This document shows positions 13,611-20,761 of a stretch of 27,025 nt of DNA, one piece after another. The notes beneath the pieces are model-generated. The model had not been told where the DNA came from. It saw only the letters and a list, made by a program, of their open reading frames with translations, and ran no database searches. The translations under genes were made by a program, and so were the position numbers. Within the stretch, counting starts at the first letter, position 1; every line of letters begins with the position of its first letter. Source of the DNA: Neisseria shayeganii 871 (GTDB taxonomy: Bacteria > Pseudomonadota > Gammaproteobacteria > Burkholderiales > Neisseriaceae); contig NZ_JH164926.1 of assembly GCF_000226875.1 (NCBI RefSeq), positions 1,768,088 through 1,795,112 on the forward strand, given 5' to 3'.

Positions 13611-14276
13611 ATGAAAAAATTTTGGGCCGCCGGCCTGATCGGCATGAGCGTATTGTTGGCCGGTTGCGGCAACAGCCATGAGGCCGGTAAAAGCCAGTTT
13701 AAAAATGCCATTGAGCGTTACAGCAAAAACAGCGGGGTTTGTCTGCCTTTGGCTTTGAACGTGAGCAGCCAAGATGTTCACGACGGTCATGTGGTCGGCC
13801 GTCAAATCATGCTGGGCATGGACCGGATTGTGTTGGAAACCCGTAATCTTCATGGTGACCGTTTGAACGAAACCGCATTGAAGCAGATGAAAATTTTGGA
13901 AGACGAAGGTTTCTACCAAAAAGACAAAAACAGCGCGGAAAATGAAGCCGTGTTCAATATTACCGCCAAAGGTCAGGCGCAAACCCGCCCCGGTGCGCAC
14001 GGCCCCTTGTTCTGCATCGGCAAACAGCGCATCGAAAATGTGCTGTATTACACCGAGCCGGCCACCAACGCGGTGGGTTTGACCGTTTCCCAAGTGGTGT
14101 ATGAAGCAGACGTGAATTTGGAAAGTTGGGCCGACCGCCTGTTGAGCCGCGGCAGTGCCGACTGGAAAGACAGCCTGCACACCCGCCGTACCGAGCAGGC
14201 CACCATGGTGAAAACCAACGACGGCTGGCGCGATTTGCGCGAATTGCCGCGCCCCGATCTGCCGCTGCCGCAATAA
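13611..14276 (+). CDS. Predicted lipoprotein of unknown function
   Basis: AAGGAG lies five bases before the ATG at 13611. The 221-residue protein has a clear lipoprotein signal (MKKFWAAGLIGMSVLLAGCG, Cys19). No family is recognised in the mature part, which contains GVCLPLALNVSS, KQMKILEDEGFYQK, GPLFCIGKQRIENV and a C-terminal GWRDLRELPRPDLP. Two further cysteines (in GVCLP and LFCIG) could form a disulfide. It is transcribed divergently from the ArsC/Spx-like gene and ends at a strong hairpin. It is likely a periplasm-facing or outer-membrane lipoprotein. Confidence 0.85.
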   Translation: MKKFWAAGLIGMSVLLAGCGNSHEAGKSQFKNAIERYSKNSGVCLPLALNVSSQDVHDGHVVGRQIMLGMDRIVLETRNLHGDRLNETALKQMKILEDEGFYQKDKNSAENEAVFNITAKGQAQTRPGAHGPLFCIGKQRIENVLYYTEPATNAVGLTVSQVVYEADVNLESWADRLLSRGSADWKDSLHTRRTEQATMVKTNDGWRDLRELPRPDLPLPQ

Positions 14277-14320
14277 TCGGCGGCAGGTTCGCCACCGCTT
14301 TGCCGGCGGAGGGATGAAAG

Positions 14321-14355
14321 AAACGGCCGGAACCTTTATTGGGTTCCGGCCGTTT
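14321..14355. terminator. Bidirectional terminator
   Basis: A 14-bp perfect stem (14321-14334 and 14342-14355) with a 7-base loop, with A residues on the left arm and T residues on the right. It sits between the convergent lipoprotein and PhnD-like genes and is not built from DUS. Confidence 0.88.
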
Positions 14356-14375
14356 GCTGTGGGCAGGATTGGGCG

Positions 14376-15254
14376 TTATGCCGTTTTGTCGGTTTCAGCC
14401 GTTTCTTTGCCGGAGTTGTCGGCAGTTTCGGCGGTATTTTCGGCCGGGGTGTCTGCTGCGGCTTCAGCTGCTTGATCAGCCTGTTCGCCGGCTGGGGGAG
14501 TGGTTTCAAGCATCCAAGCCGTCATGGCTTCGGCCTCTTCTGCGGTAAAAGTAGCAAAGCCTTCGGGCATATCGAGCGACTCCAAAATCAGCGCGGCGGC
14601 CGGTTTGTCTGCCATGCCGCAGAAAGCCTGCTGCAGGGTGTCTTGCAGATCGGCGTGTTTGGGATGCAGCACAAATAAGTGGGAGACATTGCCCAATTGG
14701 CTTTCTTGCAGCACGCGCAGGTTGTCGCGGGTGTGTTTGGAGAGATGGTGGTAAATGTCGGCGGTGAAGAAGCCGGCTTGGGCTTCGCCTTTAAGCAGGG
14801 CGGAGGCCACCAAGGAAAGAGAATCGGCTTCGCTCAGGCGGATGCCTTCGGTGTTGAGGCAGGATTCCCGCAGCAGACGCAGGCCGATGTGGTGGATGTC
14901 TTGGTTGGGACGGCTTTGGATCAGGGCGTCTGTAGGCAGTTCGCACAAGCTTTGGTAAGGCGAATCGGCCGCCACCGCCACCAATACTTCGTCGTAGCGG
15001 TTGATTGGGCGCACCAGCGGCAGCCAGCCTTGCTCGCGGATGAGGCGGGCGGCCAAAAAGGCATTGGCATACAGCAAGCCGATATTGCCTTCGGCCAGCA
15101 GGGTGTTCATTTCGGAGTGGGCGGCGGGCAGCTCCAGGGAGAGGGTGCAGCCGCTTTCGCGTTGGAGGTGGCTGCTGAGCAGATACCAGTGGCTGAAGTG
15201 GTCGGGCAGATAATCGGGCGCGATCAGAAAGGGGATGGATGATTTGTCAGGCAT
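14376..15254 (-). CDS. PhnD-like substrate-binding protein without signal peptide
   Basis: The 292-residue protein resembles the PhnD/SsuA family of periplasmic binding proteins. It begins with a strand-like FLIAPDYLPDHFSHWYLLSS and continues with GNIGLLYANAFLAARLI, YDEVLVAVAADSPYQSL and GEAQAGFFTADIYHHLS. Unusually there is no signal peptide or lipobox at the start (MPDKSSIPFLIAP), and extending upstream to 15320 adds none. It ends in a ~50-residue Ala/Glu/Thr-rich acidic tail. It may be a cytoplasmic ligand sensor rather than a transporter part; no permease or ATPase is adjacent. The start at 15254 is preceded by a weak CGGGA. Confidence 0.75.
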   Translation of the reverse strand: MPDKSSIPFLIAPDYLPDHFSHWYLLSSHLQRESGCTLSLELPAAHSEMNTLLAEGNIGLLYANAFLAARLIREQGWLPLVRPINRYDEVLVAVAADSPYQSLCELPTDALIQSRPNQDIHHIGLRLLRESCLNTEGIRLSEADSLSLVASALLKGEAQAGFFTADIYHHLSKHTRDNLRVLQESQLGNVSHLFVLHPKHADLQDTLQQAFCGMADKPAAALILESLDMPEGFATFTAEEAEAMTAWMLETTPPAGEQADQAAEAAADTPAENTAETADNSGKETAETDKTA

Positions 15255-15348
15255 GGTTTTCCCGGCTTGATGAATAATGTGTGTGGCGTACGTTATATCT
15301 AAAGCAGCTAGAGAATGCAAGTGGCGAACCGCTTGTTTTGCAGAGTAA

Positions 15349-15403
15349 AACAGGCTACCTGAAAGCGGCGGTTCCGTTGGATGCCGTGTTCAGGTAGCCT
15401 GTT
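15349..15403. terminator. Inverted DUS pair with long loop
   Basis: Exact DUS copies at 15352-15363 and 15389-15400 face each other over a 25-base loop, extending to AACAGGCTACCTGAA / TTCAGGTAGCCTGTT. It lies downstream of lolA and upstream of the PhnD-like gene. The long loop makes terminator function less certain. Confidence 0.6.
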
Positions 15404-15420
15404 TGGCCGGCCGGTGCGGA

Positions 15421-16041
15421 TTATTGGCTGATGACGTCCACCCCTTGCGGCGGGGTGAAGCGGAAATGGTTGCGCGAGAGATTCGGGCGGGTGTTGAGGT
15501 TGGAGAAGCGGATGGTGGTTTGGTTGCCGAAGCTGTCTTTCAGGCGCATTTCGGCCAGTGCGTCGCCTTTGAAGCCGATGCGGATGTATTGGTAGCCGGC
15601 ATTGGAGCGCTTGGGGGTGGCCAATACGTAGTCGATGCCGCCGGCCGAGCCGTCTTCTTTCAAAGTGTAGCTGGCTTCCAGTGCGTCTTTGTTCGACAAA
15701 ATGGCGGCCGGGCTGTCGCCGATGGCTTGGTTTTGTGCGGTTTTGGTGATTTGGGCCAAGTCGATGTCGTACAGCCAGATGTGTTGGCCGTCGCCGACGA
15801 TGGTTTGTTTGTAGGGCTGGTTGTATTCCCATTTGAACAGGCCGGGGCGCAGAATGCTGAAACTGCCGCGTGCGCTTTGTGTTTTGTTGCGGCTCTGTAC
15901 GCTTTGGCTGAAGCTGCCGCTGATGCCGTCGGTGTCGGCGTTGAACTTTTGCAGCGCTTCAATGCCGCCGGCTTGGGCGAGGGAGAGGCTGCCGGATAAT
16001 ACGGCGGCGGCGGCCAGTTTGATGAGCCATTTATTTTTCAT
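15421..16041 (-). CDS. lolA: Outer-membrane lipoprotein carrier protein LolA
   Basis: LolA is the periplasmic chaperone that carries lipoproteins from LolCDE to LolB. From the ATG at 16041 the 206-residue protein has a Sec signal (KLAAAAVLSGSLSLAQA, cleavage near residue 24). Family motifs follow: FNADTDGISGSFSQSV, GSFSILRPGLFKWEYNQPYKQTIV, GQHIWLYDIDLAQIT and IRFSNLNTRPNLSRNHFRFTPPQGVDVI. An upstream in-frame start at 16080 would add a charged extension before the signal and is not favoured. An inverted DUS pair follows the stop. Confidence 0.95.
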   Translation of the reverse strand: MKNKWLIKLAAAAVLSGSLSLAQAGGIEALQKFNADTDGISGSFSQSVQSRNKTQSARGSFSILRPGLFKWEYNQPYKQTIVGDGQHIWLYDIDLAQITKTAQNQAIGDSPAAILSNKDALEASYTLKEDGSAGGIDYVLATPKRSNAGYQYIRIGFKGDALAEMRLKDSFGNQTTIRFSNLNTRPNLSRNHFRFTPPQGVDVISQ

Positions 16042-16261
16042 CGGTTTGCCTTTGCTGGTGTCGGAAACAATGCGGCGCATTGTACCACCCTGCCGTACGG
16101 CGGCCAGCGGGGTGGCGGAATGTAAAGAAAACGGGCGTCGGTTTTTTTCAGCAAGCGCAAGCGCTTAGTTTGAAAAAACGGTTGCACTTTTACCCCGATT
16201 TAATCTGCCGGCCGATAAATGCTGGTGCCTGTGAGGCCGGATGCGGACAGACAGTGCGGTT

Positions 16262-16273
16262 TTCAGGTAGCCT
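16262..16273 (-). repeat. DNA uptake sequence
   Basis: Exact TTCAGGTAGCCT in the divergent region between lolA and the DUF455 gene. Confidence 0.9.
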
Positions 16274-16307
16274 CAGGGGGAGAGACGGCTGCGCGGCTTG
16301 CGGCTGC

Positions 16308-16318
16308 TGCTATATAAT
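16308..16318 (+). promoter_or_regulatory. -10 region of the DUF455 gene
   Basis: TGCTATATAAT contains a perfect TATAAT (16313-16318) only eight bases before the ATG at 16327. If used, the transcript would start at or within a few bases of the start codon. No Shine-Dalgarno is seen. Confidence 0.5.
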
Positions 16319-16326
16319 CCGCCCCC

Positions 16327-17142
16327 ATGCAAGCCGTTTCTTATGCCGATATCGAGGCCGCCCTGTTAAGTAGCGAGCCGGAAGACAAAGCCGCCCGCGC
16401 GATGGCGCTTTACGACCGTGCCCGCGCGGCAGGTGTGGAGGCCTCTGTGCCTTTGCCGCATGATTTGAGGCGGGCAGGTTGTCCGCCACGCCCCGAGTTG
16501 GTGCCGCCCGAAGCGGTGACTACCCGCAAAATGACCACGCCCGAAGGTTATGCCGCATTATTGCATTCGGTGTGCCACATTGAGTTCAACGCCATCAATT
16601 TGGCTTTGGACGCCGCTTGGCGCTTTCGTTCGCTGCCGCCTGCATTTACTTTGGATTGGCTTCAGGTGGCCTCCGAAGAAGCCCTGCATTTCCGCCTGAT
16701 GCGCCAACGCTTGCAGGCGCACGGTTTTGATTACGGCAGCTTCCCCGCCCACGGGCATTTGTGGGAAATGGCCGACAAAACCGCGTACGATCCTTTGCTG
16801 CGCATGGCGTTGGTGCCGCGCGTGCTGGAAGCGCGCGGTTTGGACGTCACCCCCGCCATCCGCGCCAAAATCGAGCAGAAGGGCGATGCCGAAACCTGCG
16901 CCGTGCTCGACATTATCTACCGCGACGAAGTGGGCCATGTGGCGGTGGGCAACCGCTGGTATGCCTATTTGTGCGCGCAGCGCGGTTTGGAGCCGGTTGC
17001 CCTGTTCCGCCGCCTGCTGCAACGCTACGACCTGTTTATTTTCCGTGGCTATGTGAACCTCGAAGCCCGGCAGCAGGCCGGTTTCAGCGAATTCGAGCTG
17101 GCCATGCTGGAAAGTTTCGAGCGCGACCGCAAGGCTACCTGA
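16327..17142 (+). CDS. DUF455 ferritin-like protein
   Basis: The 271-residue protein matches the DUF455 (COG2833) family, a ferritin-like helical bundle predicted to hold a diiron site. Candidate ligands are in HSVCHIEFNAINLALDAAWR, SEEALHFRLM and YRDEVGHVAVGNRW, that is repeated E...EXXH patterns. The function of the family is not established. The stop codon is inside a DUS (AAG GCT ACC TGA), giving the tail KAT. It precedes gph by 32 bases and is probably cotranscribed with it. Initiation looks leaderless or nearly so (TATAAT eight bases upstream). Confidence 0.88.
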   Translation: MQAVSYADIEAALLSSEPEDKAARAMALYDRARAAGVEASVPLPHDLRRAGCPPRPELVPPEAVTTRKMTTPEGYAALLHSVCHIEFNAINLALDAAWRFRSLPPAFTLDWLQVASEEALHFRLMRQRLQAHGFDYGSFPAHGHLWEMADKTAYDPLLRMALVPRVLEARGLDVTPAIRAKIEQKGDAETCAVLDIIYRDEVGHVAVGNRWYAYLCAQRGLEPVALFRRLLQRYDLFIFRGYVNLEARQQAGFSEFELAMLESFERDRKAT

Positions 17143-17143
17143 A
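17132..17143 (+). repeat. DNA uptake sequence supplying a stop codon
   Basis: Exact AGGCTACCTGAA. The gene reads A AGG CTA in register as AAG GCT ACC TGA, so the DUS encodes Ala-Thr-stop. Confidence 0.92.
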
Positions 17144-17174
17144 AACAAATTGGATTGAAAAACAAGGAACCCAG

Positions 17175-17822
17175 ATGATTCAAGCCGTATTGTTCGACCT
17201 CGACGGCACTTTGGCCGACACCGCCCTCGATTTGGGCGGCGCACTCAACCGCCTGTTGGCCAAAAAAGGTCTGCCCGCCATGCCGATGAGCGCCATCCGG
17301 CCGATTGCCAGCCACGGCGCCAACGGCCTGATCCGCCTCGGCGCCGGCATCACTCTCGACCACCCCGAACATCCGCAGTGGCGCCGTGCCTATTTGGATG
17401 AATATGAGCAATGCTTCTGCCAAGACACCGTGCTGTTCGGCGGCATCAACGACATGATCGAAGGCCTACACCGTAAAGGCCTGGCGTGGGGCATCATCAC
17501 CAACAAACCGCATACCTTCACCCACCGCCTGGTGCCCACTCTCGGCTTCAGCATTCCGCCCGCCGTGGTGGTGAGCGGCGACACCTGCGCCGCGCCCAAG
17601 CCCAGCGTGCTGCCGATGCAGCACGCCTGCGACCAAATCGGCATTGCGCCGCAGCACTGCCTGTATGTGGGCGACGCCGAGCGCGATATGCAGGCCGGCC
17701 GTGATGCCGGCATGACCACGGTATTGGTCAACTGGGGCTATATCGCCGCCGACGATGCGGTGGATACCTGGCCGGCCGATTACCGCGTGGACCAACCGGC
17801 CGATATTTTGAACTTGGTTTGA
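17175..17822 (+). CDS. gph: Phosphoglycolate phosphatase
   Basis: A HAD-superfamily phosphatase that removes 2-phosphoglycolate formed during DNA repair. The 215-residue protein has motif I FDLDGTLADT (nucleophile Asp8, acid Asp10), motif II IITNKPH, the conserved Lys in CAAPKPSV and motif III VGDAERDMQAGRDAGM. The cap domain fits the Gph type, and the sequence matches Neisseriaceae Gph more than other HAD hydrolases. AAGGAA precedes the ATG. It follows the DUF455 gene and ends before an inverted DUS pair. Confidence 0.9.
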   Translation: MIQAVLFDLDGTLADTALDLGGALNRLLAKKGLPAMPMSAIRPIASHGANGLIRLGAGITLDHPEHPQWRRAYLDEYEQCFCQDTVLFGGINDMIEGLHRKGLAWGIITNKPHTFTHRLVPTLGFSIPPAVVVSGDTCAAPKPSVLPMQHACDQIGIAPQHCLYVGDAERDMQAGRDAGMTTVLVNWGYIAADDAVDTWPADYRVDQPADILNLV

Positions 17823-17830
17823 GCGCCGCA

Positions 17831-17870
17831 CGGGCTACCTGAAAACAGACAACGCTGTTCAGGTAGCCCG
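17831..17870. terminator. Inverted near-DUS pair, likely terminator
   Basis: CGGGCTACCTGAA (17831-17843) and TTCAGGTAGCCCG (17858-17870) form a 13-bp stem after gph. Both 12-mers differ from the DUS at the same first base (GGGCTACCTGAA), keeping the stem intact. Confidence 0.75.
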
Positions 17871-17917
17871 AATCCGGCCGGCTTGCTGTGCCGGCATTTT
17901 GAATGTAAGGAACTTAT

Positions 17918-18706
17918 ATGTCTTTCGGTCTGATCATCATCGGCGACGAAATCCTGCATGGCGGCCGTATCGACCGGCATTTCGCTTTTTTCAAACAAGC
18001 GCTTGAGCAACGCGGCCTGCAACTGGCTTGGGTGCAGTATCTGCCCGACGAACGCCCTTTATTGGTGCGCAAACTGGCGCAGAGTTTTGCCGAGGGCCTG
18101 CCGGTATTCGTGACCGGCGGCATCGGCGGCACGCCCGACGACCATACCCGCCAGGCCGCCGCCGAAGCGCTGGGCCTGCCGATTGAGCGCCATGCCGAAG
18201 CGGCGGCGTTGATTGAGGGCGTGTCCTTGCAGCGCGGCGACGCTTTGGACAGCGAAGCGCACCAAATCCGCCTGCGCATGGCCGACTTTCCGCAAGGCAG
18301 CGCCTTGGTGCCCAACCCCTACAACCGGATTGCCGGTTTCGCCATCCGCGAGCATTACTTTCTGCCCGGCTTCCCGGTGATGGCACACCCGATGGCCGAA
18401 TGGGTATTGGACACGCTGTATCCGCAGCTGCACCACCAAGCCCGCCGCAGCCAGCGCGGCGTGCGTCTTTACGGCTTGCCGGAGTCGGCCATTACCGAGC
18501 TGATGGAGCAAATTGAGCAACAGCACGCCGGCATCCGCACCTTCAGCCTGCCCACACTGGCCGCCGAAGGCGAACGCTATTGCATTCTGTTCGGCCTCAA
18601 AGCCGAAGGTGCCGATGCCTGCGCCAAATTGCCTGTGGTGTGGGCCGACACTTTGGCGGCGCTGGCCGATTTGGGCGCGGAGATTGGCGAAGAACAGGCT
18701 GTCTGA
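17918..18706 (+). CDS. Molybdopterin-binding (MoaB/CinA N-terminal) domain protein
   Basis: The 262-residue protein has the MoCF-BD fold seen in MoaB/MogA and the N-terminal half of CinA: IIIGDEILHGGRIDRHF, VFVTGGIGGTPDDHTRQA and FPVMAHPMAEWVLD. The C-terminal amidase half of CinA is missing. A stand-alone competence/damage-inducible protein A type is the likely annotation; the actual substrate is unknown. TAAGGA precedes the ATG. The stop (GTC TGA) falls inside a DUS-like 12-mer, AGGCTGTCTGAA. Confidence 0.87.
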   Translation: MSFGLIIIGDEILHGGRIDRHFAFFKQALEQRGLQLAWVQYLPDERPLLVRKLAQSFAEGLPVFVTGGIGGTPDDHTRQAAAEALGLPIERHAEAAALIEGVSLQRGDALDSEAHQIRLRMADFPQGSALVPNPYNRIAGFAIREHYFLPGFPVMAHPMAEWVLDTLYPQLHHQARRSQRGVRLYGLPESAITELMEQIEQQHAGIRTFSLPTLAAEGERYCILFGLKAEGADACAKLPVVWADTLAALADLGAEIGEEQAV

Positions 18707-18725
18707 AGAGCCTTTCAGGTAGCCT
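18696..18725. terminator. Hairpin of a variant DUS and a standard DUS
   Basis: AGGCTGTCTGAA (18696-18707) faces exact TTCAGGTAGCCT (18714-18725). The two differing bases can form G-U pairs in RNA, so a full 12-bp stem with a 6-base loop remains. The left arm contains the stop codon of the MoaB/CinA-like gene. Confidence 0.65.
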
Positions 18726-18774
18726 GTGTGCTGCTGGCAAATTAAAGATGAACGAATCGAGAAAGTAATCGGCG

Positions 18775-20616
18775 ATGTGGTCCCTTCCTTTACGCATGAT
18801 ATGGTTTGCCTTGGCGGCTTTTGTTTTATTGCGCTTGGGCTTGTTGTGGGCGTATCCCGAACATTTTGCCGATTTGTCCCTTTGGCAAAAGGCCGGAGCG
18901 TTTGCCCAAGGCCTGCGCTTTGACGGCCAGTTGGCGGTATTGGCGTTTGCGCCGTTTTTATTGCTGTTGATGATTCCGTGGCCGCGTTTGCAGCGGCGCG
19001 GCTTCCGCAAAACGGTGTCTTGGCTGGCGGCGGCGGTGTTGGCCGTATTATTGGGCATCGGGGTGGCCGATTTGGCCTACTTCGGCGAAGTGGGCCGCCA
19101 TCTGGGCGGAGAGTTGTTTAATCTGGGCGGCGACTGGGGTTTTGTGTGGCAGGCGGCGGTTTCTTCCCGTTTGGATCTCACTTTGGGCGGACTGATCATG
19201 CTGTTGCTGGCGGGCTGGCTGTGGCAGCGTTTGGTGGCCGGCAAAGCAGTGGCTTGGAACGGAACATGGCAGCGCGGCGCGGTGCAATCATGTCTATTGC
19301 TGGTGTGTTTGGTGTTGGCGGCGAGGGGGACTTTGGGGGGCGGCAAGCCCTTGAGTACCATTGACGCATTCAAAGGCCAAACGCTGGCGCAAGCCAATTT
19401 GGCGATCAACGGGCCGCTGGCTGCGCTGAAAGCCGGTGACCAACAGGCCGCTCCTTTGGATCTGCTGTCTGCCGAAGAGATGGCGGCGGTGGCGCACACC
19501 CAGCCGGCACAGCCCTTTCTTTACCGGCCTGCGTCCAACGCGCCCAGCGGTAAAAACGTGGTGTTTATTTTGTTGGAAAGCTGGAGCAGCCGCTACATCG
19601 ACGGTTTGGCCGGCAGTGCCTATGGCGCCACGCCTTATCTGGACAGCCTGATTCCGCGTGCTCAAGTATGGGATCGTTTTTATGCCGCCGGCCAGCGCAG
19701 CATTGTCGGTATCCAGGCGGCGCTCACCGCCGTGCCGGCGCTGCCCGGTCAGCCGAATCTCGGTTTCGGTTTGGAAGTCAACCGCATGAGCCGTATCGCC
19801 GCCTTGGCCGACGCACACGGCTACCGAACCCTGATGGCGCAGTCGTCTAAGCGCCGCTCCTTCTACATGGACGGCATCGCCCATGCGCTCGGCTTCCGCG
19901 AATATTACGGGATGGAAGACGTGCCGCTTTTGCGCAGTTATGCCGAGCAGGCGCCGTATGGCTGGGATTACGACACCCTGCAGTTTGTCGGCCGCAAGCT
20001 CAGCGAAGGCCGGCAGCCGTTTTTTGCTTTTGTGTTTACCGGCACTACCCACGAACCGTTTGCCGACCCCGGCCGCGAATTTCATCTGGCGCCCCACCAA
20101 TCCAGCGGCGAACAGGGTTTTCTGAATACCTTGCGTTATAGCGATTGGGCTTTGCAAGAATTTATGGCGTATGCCGAACAGCAGAGTTGGTACCGCAACA
20201 CCGTATTTGTGATCAGTGCCGACCACACCCTCAATGCGGGCCCGGGCGGCCAAGGTGCGGAAGCCTTCCATATTCCGCTGTTGATTTTCGCGCCCGACGG
20301 CAGTTTGCCGCCGCAGCGCCACAGCCGCTTGGCCAGCCAATACGATTTATTGCCTACCTTCATCGACCTATTGGGCTGGAATGAGCCCGTGTCCGCCTTC
20401 GGCCACAGCCTGCTGCGGCCCGATTCGCAACAACCGCTGATGATGACCAAGGGCGACATCAGCGTGATGCTGGCCGAAGGGGCCTACGCCGAGTTCAACC
20501 GCCGCCACCTGCTCACCGAAGAAGGCGGCGATGCCGCGCCTCAACGGCGTTTACTGCAATGGCGTATGCAGACGGCAGACACTCTGCTGAGGCAAAACCG
20601 TTGGGCGGAAGAGTGA
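18775..20616 (+). CDS. LTA-synthase-family membrane sulfatase-like phosphotransferase
   Basis: The 613-residue protein has about five N-terminal membrane segments (for example MIWFALAAFVLLRLGLL, LAVLAFAPFLLLLMI and a stretch near LAAAVLAVLLGIG). An extracytoplasmic alkaline-phosphatase-fold domain follows. Its metal site is visible as FILLESWSSR (Glu268), GQRSIVG with Ser309 in the nucleophile position, and VISADHTL (Asp483, His484). Classical LtaS uses Thr as nucleophile. In a Gram-negative it probably transfers phosphoglycerol or phosphoethanolamine to an envelope glycan or lipid; that is inference. The start at 18775 has only a weak ribosome site. A six-codon ORF (MNESRK, 18748-18768) ends just before it. 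Confidence 0.88.
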   Translation: MWSLPLRMIWFALAAFVLLRLGLLWAYPEHFADLSLWQKAGAFAQGLRFDGQLAVLAFAPFLLLLMIPWPRLQRRGFRKTVSWLAAAVLAVLLGIGVADLAYFGEVGRHLGGELFNLGGDWGFVWQAAVSSRLDLTLGGLIMLLLAGWLWQRLVAGKAVAWNGTWQRGAVQSCLLLVCLVLAARGTLGGGKPLSTIDAFKGQTLAQANLAINGPLAALKAGDQQAAPLDLLSAEEMAAVAHTQPAQPFLYRPASNAPSGKNVVFILLESWSSRYIDGLAGSAYGATPYLDSLIPRAQVWDRFYAAGQRSIVGIQAALTAVPALPGQPNLGFGLEVNRMSRIAALADAHGYRTLMAQSSKRRSFYMDGIAHALGFREYYGMEDVPLLRSYAEQAPYGWDYDTLQFVGRKLSEGRQPFFAFVFTGTTHEPFADPGREFHLAPHQSSGEQGFLNTLRYSDWALQEFMAYAEQQSWYRNTVFVISADHTLNAGPGGQGAEAFHIPLLIFAPDGSLPPQRHSRLASQYDLLPTFIDLLGWNEPVSAFGHSLLRPDSQQPLMMTKGDISVMLAEGAYAEFNRRHLLTEEGGDAAPQRRLLQWRMQTADTLLRQNRWAEE

Positions 20617-20635
20617 GGTATGCTTGTGCGCCGGC

Positions 20636-20666
20636 AGGCTACCTGAAACCTGTTTTCAGGTAGCCC
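20636..20666. terminator. Inverted DUS pair, likely terminator
   Basis: Exact AGGCTACCTGAA (20636-20647) pairs with TTCAGGTAGCCC (20655-20666, one mismatch) over a short loop, after the LTA-synthase-like gene. Confidence 0.75.
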
Positions 20667-20761
20667 GATGCGGGGGGAAACGCCGTGCGCAGGCAGGGGA
20701 AAGGGTTTACAATACCGGGCCCATTGTCTGAGCCCTATCCAAAAAAAACAGGAACACCACC

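Noticed and set aside
19294..20340. 348-codon minus-strand frame opposite the LTA-synthase-like gene
   Set aside because: Shadow frame in GC-rich DNA; the plus strand carries the catalytic motifs.
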